Below, one piece after another: positions 42,774 through 51,290 of a stretch of DNA of 64,000 bases. The translations under genes were made by a program, and so were the position numbers. Location of the stretch: positions 124,001 to 188,000 of the forward strand of contig CALUUZ010000005.1 of the NCBI GenBank assembly GCA_944324075.1. Direction: 5' to 3'. Position 1 is the stretch's first letter. Each line of letters opens with the position of its first letter. The notes beneath the pieces were generated by a model, which saw only the letters and a program-made list of their open reading frames with translations, was not told the DNA's origin and searched no databases. Source of the stretch: Candidatus Mailhella excrementigallinarum. Its GTDB lineage: Bacteria > Desulfobacterota > Desulfovibrionia > Desulfovibrionales > Desulfovibrionaceae.

Positions 42774-43568
42774 ATGAAAAAACTTGCCGCCGCCCTGCTG
42801 TGCGCCGTTCTGACCGCTCCTTCCCTGGCCGGAGCCGAAACAGTCAAAATCAAGGTGGGCGCGTCCCCCACGCCCCATGCCGAACTTCTGAAAGTGGCCA
42901 ATGAGGTGCTCAAGCCCCAGGGATATGAAATCCAGATCGTGGAATACGCCGACTACGTCCAGCCAAACATGGCTCTGGACGGCAAGGAACTGGACGCCAA
43001 CTACTTCCAGCACAAGCCCTACCTCGACGATTTCGTGAAGGAAAAGGGCGTGAACCTTGTTTCCATCGGCGCGGTGCATTACGAGCCCTTCGGCATCTAC
43101 GCGGGCAGGAGCGGAGATCTTGCCGCCCTCAAGGAAAAAGCCATTGTCGCCGTGCCCAACGACACCACCAATGAGGCCCGCGCGCTGCTGCTGCTCCAGG
43201 ATCAGGGCCTGATCAAGCTGAAGGACGGGGCCGGACTCACCGCTACCCGCCGGGATATCGTTGAAAACCCCAGGAACCTCAAAATCGAGGAACTTGAAGC
43301 CGCACAACTGGTGCGCGCGCTGCCCGACGTGGATATCGCGGTCATCAACGGCAACTACGCCATCCTCGGCGGGCTCAAGGTAAAGGACGCTCTGGCCGCC
43401 GAAGCCGCCGATTCCATTGCCGCCGCCACATACGCCAATATTGTCGCCGTGCGCAGGGGAGACGAGCAGCGTCCCGAAATTCAGGCTCTGCTCAAGGCCC
43501 TCAGAAGCGATCAGGTCAAGGAATACATGATCAAAACCTATGAAGGCGCAGTTCTGCCTGCCGCGTAG
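42774..43568 (+). CDS. metQ: methionine-binding protein, NlpA/MetQ family
   Basis: 264-residue periplasmic receptor of the methionine ABC importer. VGASPTPHAELLKVANEVLK is the NlpA family start, and NYFQHKPYLDDFVKEKGVNL and NGNYAILGGL are conserved ligand-site regions. The signal peptide (1-~21, ending SLAGA) has no convincing lipobox: the only nearby Cys (Cys10) lies too early in the hydrophobic core, so the protein may be soluble rather than lipid-anchored as most MetQ are. It sits 33 kb from metNI. AAAGGA and an eight-base spacer precede the ATG; upstream codons fall in repeat A6. Confidence 0.9.
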   Translation: MKKLAAALLCAVLTAPSLAGAETVKIKVGASPTPHAELLKVANEVLKPQGYEIQIVEYADYVQPNMALDGKELDANYFQHKPYLDDFVKEKGVNLVSIGAVHYEPFGIYAGRSGDLAALKEKAIVAVPNDTTNEARALLLLQDQGLIKLKDGAGLTATRRDIVENPRNLKIEELEAAQLVRALPDVDIAVINGNYAILGGLKVKDALAAEAADSIAAATYANIVAVRRGDEQRPEIQALLKALRSDQVKEYMIKTYEGAVLPAA

Positions 43569-43590
43569 GCTTCAACGGACTTCTTTCGGA

Positions 43591-43625
43591 CAGCGCCGGC
43601 GGAGCACCTTCGCCGGCGCTGTTTT
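43591..43625 (+). terminator. terminator of metQ
   Basis: Perfect 11-base stem CAGCGCCGGCG/CGCCGGCGCTG, nine-base loop, then TTTT, 22 bases after the stop. Confidence 0.9.
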
Positions 43626-43685
43626 ATGAGCTGACAAATGCCTTGATACGCATTATCATTTTCCCGCAAGCACGGAGAACAGGAC

Positions 43686-44039
43686 ATGCTCATCAGCGCC
43701 ATGAACAACAGTCTCAGCGCCATGAACGCCTTCAGTACGGGCGTGCATGGTTCGGCATATAATCTCGCCAATGTAAACACAGCCGGATTCAATCCTGTGG
43801 CAGTTCACTATGCCAGCGGTCCGTCTTCCTCATCCGGTACGGAAACAGGCGTCCGGCCCGTCGTCAGCCGTCCCGTGTCCGCTCCCGCTGAAACAGGCCG
43901 GGTCTTCGGGCCTTCCCGTACCGACGTCGCCCGGGAAATGGTCAATCTCAGCGTCAATCAGAACGCATTTGACGCCAACGCCCAGGTTATCCGCGCCAGT
44001 GACGAAATGCTCGGCACGCTGGTGGATATGATTGTCTGA
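43686..44039 (+). CDS. small flagellar rod/hook-domain protein (FlgC-like), isolated
   Basis: 117 residues joining the two conserved ends of flagellar axial proteins with little between: N-terminal Flg_bb_rod region (SLSAMNAFSTGVHGSAYNLA then NVNTAGFNPV) and C-terminal region with NLSVNQNAFDANAQVIRASD. Such proteins assemble into the periplasmic rod via paired terminal helices. It is close to FlgC in size (about 135-150 residues) but shorter, and no flagellar gene is nearby. It may be a divergent rod component or an orphan. GGAG lies upstream of the ATG; the next gene starts seven bases after its stop. Confidence 0.72.
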   Translation: MLISAMNNSLSAMNAFSTGVHGSAYNLANVNTAGFNPVAVHYASGPSSSSGTETGVRPVVSRPVSAPAETGRVFGPSRTDVAREMVNLSVNQNAFDANAQVIRASDEMLGTLVDMIV

Positions 44040-44045
44040 GCCTCC

Positions 44046-44561
44046 ATGCTCTTTTTTCAAAAACGCAATAAGGAAGCGGAAAAAATCGCCCGTGAGCATC
44101 AGCGTCCCGCGTGGGTGCGTCTGCCGCTGATGCTGTTCTTCTTCATCATCCTGGGCGCACTGTTTTCCTATCATTTTGAACGCAGGCTCGAACAGCTTGA
44201 GGCTGAAAGCTCCTTCTGGGACGAAACAGACGGCGTTTCCGATACGGCACGTTCCCGCCTCAACGAGCATATCCGGCGTTTCCGCGGCGCATGGGGAATG
44301 CCCGTCATCGCGCATATCCGGAAGGATATTGTGCTGCTTCCGGAAAAAATAGAGGCGAATACGTTATTCATCGGCGTTTCTCCCTCGCGGGGAGATGCCG
44401 TTATCCTGCTGCCCCCTCTGGTATCCAGAGCTCTGAAAAACGATGGTACTCACGACGCACGGCGTGTCATGGAACATGAACTGGGACTTTGCGCCCGTGT
44501 CGGCAATCCTGTTTCCTGCCTGGAACAGACACTGGACGCTCTGGACAGCATGCTTCGCTGA
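44046..44561 (+). CDS. membrane-anchored hypothetical protein
   Basis: 171 residues with one strong transmembrane helix at about 26-43 (LPLMLFFFIILGALFSYH) after a basic cytoplasmic tail, so the bulk should be periplasmic. The remainder has alpha/beta character (IAHIRKDIVLLPEKIEANTL) loosely reminiscent of TPM domains, but too weak to name. Seven bases downstream of the flagellar-rod-like gene, so probably co-transcribed with it. Confidence 0.65.
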   Translation: MLFFQKRNKEAEKIAREHQRPAWVRLPLMLFFFIILGALFSYHFERRLEQLEAESSFWDETDGVSDTARSRLNEHIRRFRGAWGMPVIAHIRKDIVLLPEKIEANTLFIGVSPSRGDAVILLPPLVSRALKNDGTHDARRVMEHELGLCARVGNPVSCLEQTLDALDSMLR

Positions 44562-44596
44562 CAGCATGTGTTATTTCCAAGCACAAGAGATATCAA

Positions 44597-44713
44597 TGTT
44601 TCAATCCAAAGTCGCCCCATCCGCCGACTGACTGAAGCAGCCGACGGACAGGGGGCGTGCGGATTGCCCCTCCCTGAAGGGAGAGGTCTCAAACCACAAA
44701 GGAATTTTTGATG
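44597..44713 (+). repeat. intergenic repeat family C, full copy C2
   Basis: GTTTCAATCCAAAGTCG, CATCCGCCGACTGACTG, GCCGACGGACAGGGGGCG, the CCCCTCCCTGAAGGGAG hairpin and CCACAAAGGAATTTTTGATG. Ends at the start codon of rnhA and contributes its ribosome-binding site. Inverted relative to C1. Confidence 0.8.
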
Positions 44714-45178
44714 AAACACGTTGAAATTCATACTGACGGTTCCTGCCTCGGCAATCCCGGCCCCGGCGGCTGGGCGGCGGTACTGCGTTCCGGCGATCAC
44801 CGCCGTGAAATATCCGGAGGCTTTGCGCCGACCACCAACAACCGCATGGAAATCATCGCCGTACTGCGCGCGCTTGAACTGCTGAAGGAACCCTGCACGG
44901 TAGATCTGTATACAGATTCGCAATATGTGTCGAAAGCCATACGGGATAAATGGCTGGAAGGGTGGATTGCCAGGGGCTGGATTACTTCGGCGAAAAAGCC
45001 GGTGAAAAACCGCGATCTATGGGAACGCATGGCTGTTCTGCTCAAAATGCACCGGGTGTCCTTTCACTGGCTCAAAGGCCATGCCGGACACAGGGAAAAC
45101 GAACGATGCGATGAACTTGCCAGAACTGAATCGGCAAAGCGCGAACTTCCTCCGGATCCGGGATTTCCGGGAAATTAA
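44711..45178 (+). CDS. rnhA: ribonuclease HI
   Basis: 155-residue endonuclease that cuts the RNA strand of RNA:DNA hybrids. The DEDD carboxylates are all visible: [14 protein letters not shown] (Asp near residue 9), [13 protein letters not shown] (Glu), YTDSQYV (Asp) and [10 protein letters not shown] (Asp), and GHAGHRENE carries the conserved His loop. The ATG at 44711 is preceded by AAAGGA with a seven-base spacer, all inside repeat C2; a TTG one codon earlier is possible. Confidence 0.95.
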   Translation: MKHVEIHTDGSCLGNPGPGGWAAVLRSGDHRREISGGFAPTTNNRMEIIAVLRALELLKEPCTVDLYTDSQYVSKAIRDKWLEGWIARGWITSAKKPVKNRDLWERMAVLLKMHRVSFHWLKGHAGHRENERCDELARTESAKRELPPDPGFPGN

Positions 45179-45263
45179 ATCTGCTCGCCTTTCGGCATAT
45201 CATACGGTTGCGCGGCATCAGAACAGATTAATTTCAAGTTCATATAGCTCAATTTTACTTTTT

Positions 45264-46196
45264 TCACTCTGTCCATTCCCGTTCGAACAGCGGTGTGGTC
45301 AGAAAGGGCAGGGAACTGTCCCTTCCCATGACAACAATATTCTTTCCCTGAAAGTCTGATCTGCGTGCAAGCTCGATTGCTGCCGCGATATTCGCACCGG
45401 TGGCGATGCCGCAGGCCACTCCCTCCATACGCATGATCCTTCTGGCCTCTCTGATTGCCCCTGTGGTATTCACCCTGCAGATATCATCCACGACGTCGCG
45501 GTGAAAATTGGCAGGAACAATACCGAATCCGATACCGGATATGCCGTGGCTCCCGGGAGTTCCTCCCGACAGAACAGGACTTTCCGCCGGTTCCACGGCC
45601 CGGATGAATACCGAGGAATCCCGCTCCTTCAGGCAGGCTCCTACACCGCTCAGGGTCGCACCGCTTGCCACGGCGTCGATGAAAGCATCGACGCGCAAGC
45701 CTTCCCGCTCCATATCAGCCATGATTTCCGGCCCTGTCATCGTTCTGTGAACCATCACGCAGTCAGGATTCTCGAACTGGTTGAAATACCATGAATGCCA
45801 GTTGTCCTCATGTTCCAGACGCGCCTTGCGTACAGCTTCCGCCATGCCATCTTCCGGCGAGACGGGATACATGACCGCCCCGTAGCGTTCAATCTGGGCA
45901 AGCTGGGCACGGGGAATATCCGTCGTCATAACCACATACAGATGGTAGCCCAGGGCCGCGCAGGTCATCGCAAGACTGACGCCCAGCGTACCGGAACATG
46001 CCTCGATGACGGCCTTCTTTCCGGTGATGTCGCCCCGATCCTTCGCCATCCGTATACAATGGCACGCCACTCTGTCCTTGACGGAACCGGTTGGATTGCG
46101 GGTTTCATCCTTGAGCCAGACCTGCGCACCCAGCTTGGCGGACAGACGTTCGAGCCGTACAAGCGGCGTATGTCCTATTTCATCAAGCACGTTCAT
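45264..46196 (-). CDS. cysteine synthase / beta-replacing PLP enzyme (CysK/CysM family)
   Basis: 310-residue fold-type II PLP enzyme that normally makes cysteine from O-acetylserine and sulfide. IGHTPLVRLERLSAKLGAQV is the family start, the PLP lysine lies in NPTGSVKDRVA, and SGATLSGVGACLKER matches the phosphate-binding GTGGTxxG loop but reads SGATLSG. That change and ACSGTLGVSLA in place of the usual TSGNTG loop suggest altered substrate use. It overlaps the trigger-factor-like gene by 14 bases and ends a thiol-related gene set (desulfothioredoxin, its reductase). A desulfhydrase or other beta-substitution role is possible. Confidence 0.8.
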   Translation of the reverse strand: MNVLDEIGHTPLVRLERLSAKLGAQVWLKDETRNPTGSVKDRVACHCIRMAKDRGDITGKKAVIEACSGTLGVSLAMTCAALGYHLYVVMTTDIPRAQLAQIERYGAVMYPVSPEDGMAEAVRKARLEHEDNWHSWYFNQFENPDCVMVHRTMTGPEIMADMEREGLRVDAFIDAVASGATLSGVGACLKERDSSVFIRAVEPAESPVLSGGTPGSHGISGIGFGIVPANFHRDVVDDICRVNTTGAIREARRIMRMEGVACGIATGANIAAAIELARRSDFQGKNIVVMGRDSSLPFLTTPLFEREWTE

Positions 46197-47463
46197 GCGA
46201 CATTCCTCTGTGCTTTTTTTCCGCACACCGGAACAGAAGTTCCCAGGCCTCATCTACAAGGATATTCTCCTCCAGTTCACGGATGGCTCCTGTTTGTTCA
46301 AGAATTTCCCGCAGTTTTTGAGGATTGCGGCCTGTCTCTCCGGCCATGGCCCGCACTCTCCGGTTCAGCTCCGCCTCCGGAACGGAGAGTCTTTCCCGCC
46401 TGGCCAGGGCAAGCAGCAGGGCTGCGGCACGGGCTTCCTGCTCCGCCTGCCTCCGGCATTCCTGTTCCATCCGCGCAAGAGCCGCCTTTCTTTCTTCCTC
46501 AGACAGTCCGCCCTCACGCAGAAAACGGTCGGCCTCCTGCCGTCTTCCGCGCATGGAGCGCCGGATCAGAATCTCAGGAACCGGAAACTCCATTCCATCA
46601 AGCAGAGCATCCAGCAGTTTCCGTTTCATCTGTGCGCGAAGGGAGACAAGCCGCTCTTCCATGGCCTTTTCAAACATAAACTGTTTCAAGGCGTTCAGAC
46701 TGGAAAAGCCGTTTTTCACGGCGAAGGACTCGTCAATCTCAGGCAGAATGCGGCGGCATATCTTTCTTACTCGTATCCGGAGCCGGACATTGCTGCCTCG
46801 CAGGGCCGGATCCGGATATTCGGGCGGACAGGCGATTTCCCCTTCCCTCTCCTCTCCGGCCCGCAGACCCCATACCAGAGCCATGATTCCCTCTTCCGGC
46901 TCCGAAAGTTCCAGAGGAAAATTTTCCGCCTCCATGCCCGGCACGTTTTTCCCCTCGCTGCCACGCACATCGATGAACACCGTATCCCCCTTTCCGCAGG
47001 GCCTGTCCGGCTGTTCTTCAAGAATGGCATGGTGACGCCGCACACGCTCCACAAAATCGGCCAGTGCATTTTCGTCCCTGTCCTGTTCGGGCCATTCCGC
47101 TTTCAGTGAAGAAAGGTCCTCCGGCAGGACAAGTTCCGGCAGAACTTCGACTGTCAGAGTAAAATGGAAAGGCTTTCCCGCGCACGGCATTCCCCCGTAA
47201 AAGGCGAAACGTCCGACAGGAACGATTTTCCCGCCGGATACAGCCCAGGCTGCTGCCTGATCCGCCAGACTTCCAGCGACACGGGCGGCCGTCAGATCAT
47301 TCAGGTGCGTTTTCGGAAGAACTGCAGAGGGGTGTCCCTTTCTGCAACCGGACTTCTGATGTTCCGCTCCCTGTTCACGCAGCGCCGCATCCACCTCACT
47401 TGCGGAAAACACTGCCTCAATCCGGCGAAGTACCGGTGAAAGCGTCTCAAGTGTGCAATCCAT
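46183..47463 (-). CDS. trigger-factor-like chaperone (divergent paralogue)
   Basis: 426-residue protein with the trigger factor plan: N-terminal ribosome-binding domain (start MDCTLETLSPVLRRIEAVFS; the GFRxGKxP loop reads GCRKGHPSAVLPK), a FKBP-like middle domain at ~150-235 (GKGDTVFIDVRGSEGKN, IMALVWGLRAGEE) and the C-terminal helical arms (DESFAVKNGFSSLNALKQFM). Changes in the ribosome-docking loop suggest it is a specialised paralogue rather than the housekeeping tig. Encoded between a Trx-like protein and the cysteine-synthase-like enzyme. The 221-base leader holds a hairpin at 47615-47640. The ATG lacks a strong ribosome-binding site. Confidence 0.72.
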   Translation of the reverse strand: MDCTLETLSPVLRRIEAVFSASEVDAALREQGAEHQKSGCRKGHPSAVLPKTHLNDLTAARVAGSLADQAAAWAVSGGKIVPVGRFAFYGGMPCAGKPFHFTLTVEVLPELVLPEDLSSLKAEWPEQDRDENALADFVERVRRHHAILEEQPDRPCGKGDTVFIDVRGSEGKNVPGMEAENFPLELSEPEEGIMALVWGLRAGEEREGEIACPPEYPDPALRGSNVRLRIRVRKICRRILPEIDESFAVKNGFSSLNALKQFMFEKAMEERLVSLRAQMKRKLLDALLDGMEFPVPEILIRRSMRGRRQEADRFLREGGLSEEERKAALARMEQECRRQAEQEARAAALLLALARRERLSVPEAELNRRVRAMAGETGRNPQKLREILEQTGAIRELEENILVDEAWELLFRCAEKKHRGMSHERA

Positions 47464-47614
47464 CGCGCTTCATCCTCACATTATACCTCAGTCTCTCCCA
47501 CGGGCATCCGCACAGAGAAGCCCGGCATTCGAAAATATCTGCCTGCCACCCTCTTTTTCCGCCCCGCCCGGATTTCACGCCTGAAGCCGTAACCTGACGC
47601 AGCGAATGAATCGC

Positions 47615-47640
47615 GGCTGCTCCAGACTTGCGGAGCAGCC
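47615..47640. other. leader hairpin upstream of the trigger-factor-like gene
   Basis: Perfect nine-base stem GGCTGCTCC/GGAGCAGCC with an eight-base loop in the gap 47464-47684. No T-run follows on either strand. Just beyond it GGTTCGACTCC resembles a tRNA T-arm, but no tRNA can be folded. Confidence 0.55.
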
Positions 47641-47684
47641 CCGCCCGGTTCGACTCCGTGAACAGTTTTTAACATCAACCTGCT

Positions 47685-47975
47685 CTAAAGCTGATCAGGA
47701 CTCGGAATATCTTCCCGCATGATCCGCGCAAGGAGTTCCTCGCACTCATGGGGGGAAAAGACCCTGCCATGTCCGCGCGACCAGTACAGCCCGTCGATCT
47801 CCAGCACAGGAACACGACCAGTCAGCCCCATGCGTCCCAGCAGAGGAGGCTCCGACTGACAGGAAATTCCGCCGAACAATCCGAGGTTGCGCATGGCAAC
47901 GCGCAGATTGCGCTCTATTGCATGCAGGCGATCCGCTTCGCTGTCCCATATGACGATATCAATATGCTTACGCAC
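47685..47975 (-). CDS. small thioredoxin-fold-like protein without CxxC
   Basis: 96 residues. The pattern HIDIVIWDSEADRLHAIERN then GRVPVLEIDGLYWS resembles the small thioredoxin_3 / redox-disulfide family, including the cis-Pro (VPVLEIDG). The position of the redox pair is DSEAD, so there is no CxxC; a single Cys occurs at about residue 39. It may bind a ligand or partner rather than act as an oxidoreductase. It starts with GTG (GGAG six bases before), 30 bases after trxB, in the desulfothioredoxin gene set. Confidence 0.6.
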   Translation of the reverse strand: MRKHIDIVIWDSEADRLHAIERNLRVAMRNLGLFGGISCQSEPPLLGRMGLTGRVPVLEIDGLYWSRGHGRVFSPHECEELLARIMREDIPSPDQL

Positions 47976-48005
47976 GGTTCACTCCACGAAAAGGAATTCC
48001 TGCTG

Positions 48006-48920
48006 TCATTTCATGGCGCGCAGATACTTCTCCGCCTGAAGGGCCGCTATGGTGGCATCCCCCATCGCCGTGGTGATCTGACGCCACTTTTTGACGATCA
48101 CGTCCCCTGCTGCGAATACTCCGGGAATTCTCGTCTCCATGTCCGCATTCACCCGGATGTATCCATCCTTCAGATCAAGTTCTCCTTCAAATGGCCTGGT
48201 ATTGGGGCTCTGCCCGATGAAGCAGAAAATTCCGTCCGTTTCCTCGACATCCTCCGCTCCAGTGGCTGTATTCCTCAGCAGCACCCGTCCCCTGCCGTCC
48301 GGCAAGGCAGCTACAGAAACCAGCTCCGTGGATACGGAAACGCTGATTTTTCCACCTGCTCTGGCTTTGTCCTGCGTGGAGGCCGCAGCAATGCAGGTCG
48401 GAAAGGCTTCGACAATATGCACATGGCTCACGCCAAGCCCGGTCAGATACAGCGACTCGTCGAAACCGCTGTTGCCGCCACCGATGACAATGACGTTCTT
48501 TCCCCTGTAGGCTGCACCGTCGCAGACAGAACAATAATGCACGCGTTCGAATGATGTCTGTACCGGCAGAGGACGGGGTTTGCGTCCGGTAGCCACGATG
48601 ACGGCTCCCGCTGTGTATTCTTCTCCGGAAGATGTGAACAGACGCTTTTCCGCGCCGGAAAAATCCACCCGTTCCACGTCTTCCACTTCCTCTATGCTTA
48701 CGCCGAGTTCCTCGACCTGTTCGCGGCAGAGGGACATAAGATCCATACCATGGATACTCTTGTGCGAAGGAAAGTTTTCCACCGTATGCGTCCAGTTCAC
48801 CAGGCCGCCGCAGACATCCTTTTCCAGTATGCATGCGGAGAGGCTGGCTCTGGCTGCATAAACTGCTGCCGTCATGCCGCAGACGCCCCCTCCGACGATG
48901 ACAAGATCATATGTTTTCAT
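48006..48920 (-). CDS. trxB: thioredoxin reductase
   Basis: 304-residue FAD enzyme that reduces thioredoxin with NAD(P)H. FAD motif VIVGGGVCGMTAAVYAAR, redox pair Cys130/Cys133 (YCSVCDG; the common form is CATCDG), nucleotide motif VIGGGNSGFDESLYL and C-terminal FAD motif IPGVFAAGDV. Nine bases separate it from the desulfothioredoxin gene, its presumed substrate. The nucleotide-binding loop departs from the typical HRRDxFRA region (HIVEAFPTCIAA), so cofactor preference may be unusual. Confidence 0.92.
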   Translation of the reverse strand: MKTYDLVIVGGGVCGMTAAVYAARASLSACILEKDVCGGLVNWTHTVENFPSHKSIHGMDLMSLCREQVEELGVSIEEVEDVERVDFSGAEKRLFTSSGEEYTAGAVIVATGRKPRPLPVQTSFERVHYCSVCDGAAYRGKNVIVIGGGNSGFDESLYLTGLGVSHVHIVEAFPTCIAAASTQDKARAGGKISVSVSTELVSVAALPDGRGRVLLRNTATGAEDVEETDGIFCFIGQSPNTRPFEGELDLKDGYIRVNADMETRIPGVFAAGDVIVKKWRQITTAMGDATIAALQAEKYLRAMK

Positions 48921-48929
48921 GACGCACTC

Positions 48930-49244
48930 CTAGTTGCCCTGATACCAGGCCATGACTTCACGGGGATTCCTGATCCCCGTGAAAACTGCCCGGACTTCCC
49001 CTCCCCGGATCAGGGCCAGGGTGGGAACCCTTTCCGCACCGACTTTTTCCATGAGGGCGGGCTCTTCTTCAGAATCCACCGCAGCAAGCGACATGGGAAT
49101 CTGCGCCGCGACCTTTCCGAGCACCGTCTCCATGACCTTGCAATGCGGACAGAGCTTCTTGTGAAAGAGGACGATGCCTTCATGACTGCGGACAAAATCG
49201 TCAAACGAAGAGGAATCCAGTCTGGTAACATTTTCCACTGACAT
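48930..49244 (-). CDS. thioredoxin with CPHC active site (desulfothioredoxin type)
   Basis: 104-residue cytoplasmic thioredoxin-fold protein. The redox centre is Cys32-Pro-His-Cys35 (KKLCPHCKVMET), a motif normally seen in periplasmic DsbA but reported for the cytoplasmic desulfothioredoxin of Desulfovibrio vulgaris. The cis-Pro loop reads ERVPTLALI. No signal peptide when started at 49244, where AGGAG gives good spacing. The reductase gene follows after nine bases, so the two form a dedicated system. Confidence 0.9.
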   Translation of the reverse strand: MSVENVTRLDSSSFDDFVRSHEGIVLFHKKLCPHCKVMETVLGKVAAQIPMSLAAVDSEEEPALMEKVGAERVPTLALIRGGEVRAVFTGIRNPREVMAWYQGN

Positions 49245-49274
49245 GATTATTCTCCTGATGAGGATGGCGGCGTG

Positions 49275-49298
49275 CCGCAGCCGGATGTCCGGCTGCGG
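49275..49298. other. hairpin in the leader of the desulfothioredoxin gene
   Basis: Near-perfect inverted repeat CCGCAGCCGGA/TCCGGCTGCGG with a two-base centre, 31 bases before the start codon. No T-run. Could affect mRNA stability or translation. Confidence 0.5.
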
Positions 49299-49315
49299 GA
49301 ACACATCCGGGCGAT

Positions 49316-49340
49316 TAAAGAAATACGGGGAAAAGCCCCG
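49316..49340 (-). terminator. weak terminator after TRAP permease 3
   Basis: On the minus strand CGGGG/CCCCG around CTTTT, followed by TATTTCTTT, 11 bases after the permease stop. Suggests that the transport genes and the desulfothioredoxin set are at least partly separate transcripts. Confidence 0.5.
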
Positions 49341-49350
49341 AACCGTTTTC

Positions 49351-51258
49351 TCAGAACAGCAGTTCCGGCAGCCAGGTAGCCAGCCCGGGGAAAAGATAGA
49401 GAAGAAACACCAGCGCCATCATGGACAGAAAATAGGGAACAATATGGCGGAAAATCCTGGCCATGGGCACATCCCCGGCCGCCGAGCTGATGGCGAAGAC
49501 ATTGATGCCCACAGGGGGAGTAATCTGCCCCATTTCCATGAGTACCACGCAGACCACGCCGAACCATACGCCGTCAAAGCCTATGGCTTCGATACTGGGA
49601 TAAATGGCAGGCAGAGTGAGCAGCACCATGGGAATGACGTTCATCATGCAGCCAAGCACGATGTAAGCGATGACAATGGCAACGAACATGGTGAAATGGC
49701 TTGCCCCAAGCTCGGCAACCAGTTCGGCCAGTGAGAAGGGCAGACGCGTGGCAGCAAAAAAGTTGCCGAGAACGCCCACCCCCACCAGGATCAGCATCAT
49801 TTTGGATGTAATGAACGCGGTGGAGATGAGGGCTTTCTTGAAATTTTCCCAGCTTATCCGCCTGCGGCACATGGCGAAGACAAGTGTTCCCACGGCTCCG
49901 ACGGCTCCGCCCTGGTTCGGGCTGAAGAAGCCGAACAGAATGCCGCCAAGCACCAGCGTGATGAGCAGGATCATGGGCAGTACACCGGTCAGGCTCCTGA
50001 GCTTTTCCGACCAGCCGCAAGCCGCACCCCGCGGCGCAAGCTCGGGATAGCGTCTGGCGAAGAAAAACACCACCAGAATGAACAGCGCGGCAAGCAGCAG
50101 ACCGGGAACGATACCCGCCACGAACAGTCTGCCAATGGAAACTTCCGTCACCAGAGAATAGAAAATGAAGCCCGTGCTGGGCGGGATGAGAATGCCAAGT
50201 GTACCCCCTGCCGCGAGAGTGGCGCAACTGAAGCCGGGGTCATACTTTTTTGCACGCATTTCCGGCAGAGCCACGGAAGACATGGTCACGGCCGTGGCCA
50301 TGGAATCGCCGGACACCGCGGCGAAGCCGGCACATCCGGAAACCGTGGCCACTGCCAGCCCGCCTGGCAGACGCCCCAGCCACACGTTGGCCGTATTGAA
50401 CAGGTCACGGCTGATGCCGGAATACATGGCAAGTTCGCCCATGAGAATGAACATGGGAACCACGGAATACAGATAGGTCGCTCCTGTGGTATAGGGAGCG
50501 GACCCCAGCAGGGCCAGGGCCGGACGGGGCGAGGGAAAGGCGGCAAGAAGGCCGACAAAGCCCATCAGGAGCATGGCTATGCCTATGGGCATGCCGAACA
50601 GAAGCAGCGTGAGCATGGCTGCCATGCAGAAGGCTCCGAGCAGCAGCTTGTCCGCCGCGAAGGGAAGCAGGGCAATCCACCACGGAGCGCTGATGATGGC
50701 GCACAGAAGGACAAGCCCGAAAAGCATTTCCGGAAAGGCCCTGTTTTCAAGCAGGGAAGCAAGTTCGCCGATGATGTCTGACAGAAATGAGATGACGGCG
50801 GCCAGAGTACCGGCCGCGGCGAACAAGACGAAAATATACTCCGGAATATGAAGATCATAGCTTACTTCACCACTGGCGAAACGATCCATGCCGGTCAGAA
50901 AAAGCTGCCAGGCCATGATCATGAACAGTGCTGCAGCCGCTCCGATGAACGCGAACCGGAAGGCTGGACGCCATTTATTGGACATTTTATCCAGAATCAT
51001 TTCCACATAGACGTGGGCGCGCCTGTCATGCACATAGCCCAGCCCGCCGAACAGAACCACAACCTGGAGAAATTCCACCAGTTCCGTGGAGCATGTCAGC
51101 GCCTTGTGAAACAGCAGGGAACCCATCACGTCGATGGTGGTCGGAACGGCCATCAGACCGGCGCACAGACAGGAAAGAAAAAACAGCTTCTTGTTGATGA
51201 AGAGGGAACATTTTCCCGAAACCTCGGCCAGACGATGCAGGGATTGGTACATAGGCAT
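49351..51258 (-). CDS. TRAP transporter fused permease, DctQM (system 3)
   Basis: 635-residue membrane protein: DctQ part at about 25-175 (FLQVVVLFGGLGYVHDRRAH) and DctM part to the end (VPMFILMGELAMYSGISRDL, LIPPSTGFIFYSLVTEVSIG, TPPVGINVFAISSAAGDVPM). The sulfatase-fold gene separates it from its binding-protein gene, and a hairpin (51291-51350) lies just upstream. The start may be the ATG at 51252, which has GGA at better spacing. Confidence 0.92.
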   Translation of the reverse strand: MPMYQSLHRLAEVSGKCSLFINKKLFFLSCLCAGLMAVPTTIDVMGSLLFHKALTCSTELVEFLQVVVLFGGLGYVHDRRAHVYVEMILDKMSNKWRPAFRFAFIGAAAALFMIMAWQLFLTGMDRFASGEVSYDLHIPEYIFVLFAAAGTLAAVISFLSDIIGELASLLENRAFPEMLFGLVLLCAIISAPWWIALLPFAADKLLLGAFCMAAMLTLLLFGMPIGIAMLLMGFVGLLAAFPSPRPALALLGSAPYTTGATYLYSVVPMFILMGELAMYSGISRDLFNTANVWLGRLPGGLAVATVSGCAGFAAVSGDSMATAVTMSSVALPEMRAKKYDPGFSCATLAAGGTLGILIPPSTGFIFYSLVTEVSIGRLFVAGIVPGLLLAALFILVVFFFARRYPELAPRGAACGWSEKLRSLTGVLPMILLITLVLGGILFGFFSPNQGGAVGAVGTLVFAMCRRRISWENFKKALISTAFITSKMMLILVGVGVLGNFFAATRLPFSLAELVAELGASHFTMFVAIVIAYIVLGCMMNVIPMVLLTLPAIYPSIEAIGFDGVWFGVVCVVLMEMGQITPPVGINVFAISSAAGDVPMARIFRHIVPYFLSMMALVFLLYLFPGLATWLPELLF

Positions 51259-51290
51259 TCCGGGATATGGGCGCTTTCACCCGTGTTCGG

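Noticed and set aside
33698..42777. Short open frames in family A repeats (for example around 33698-34051, 36083-36595 and 42412-42777)
   Set aside because: They recur only because the repeat recurs, cross hairpins, and have no ribosome-binding sites.
47590..47670. tRNA-like sequence with GGTTCGACTCC and a strong hairpin, considered as tRNA-Sec
   Set aside because: No matching acceptor stem, D-arm or anticodon loop can be placed, the T-stem has a mismatch and there is no CCA-type end.
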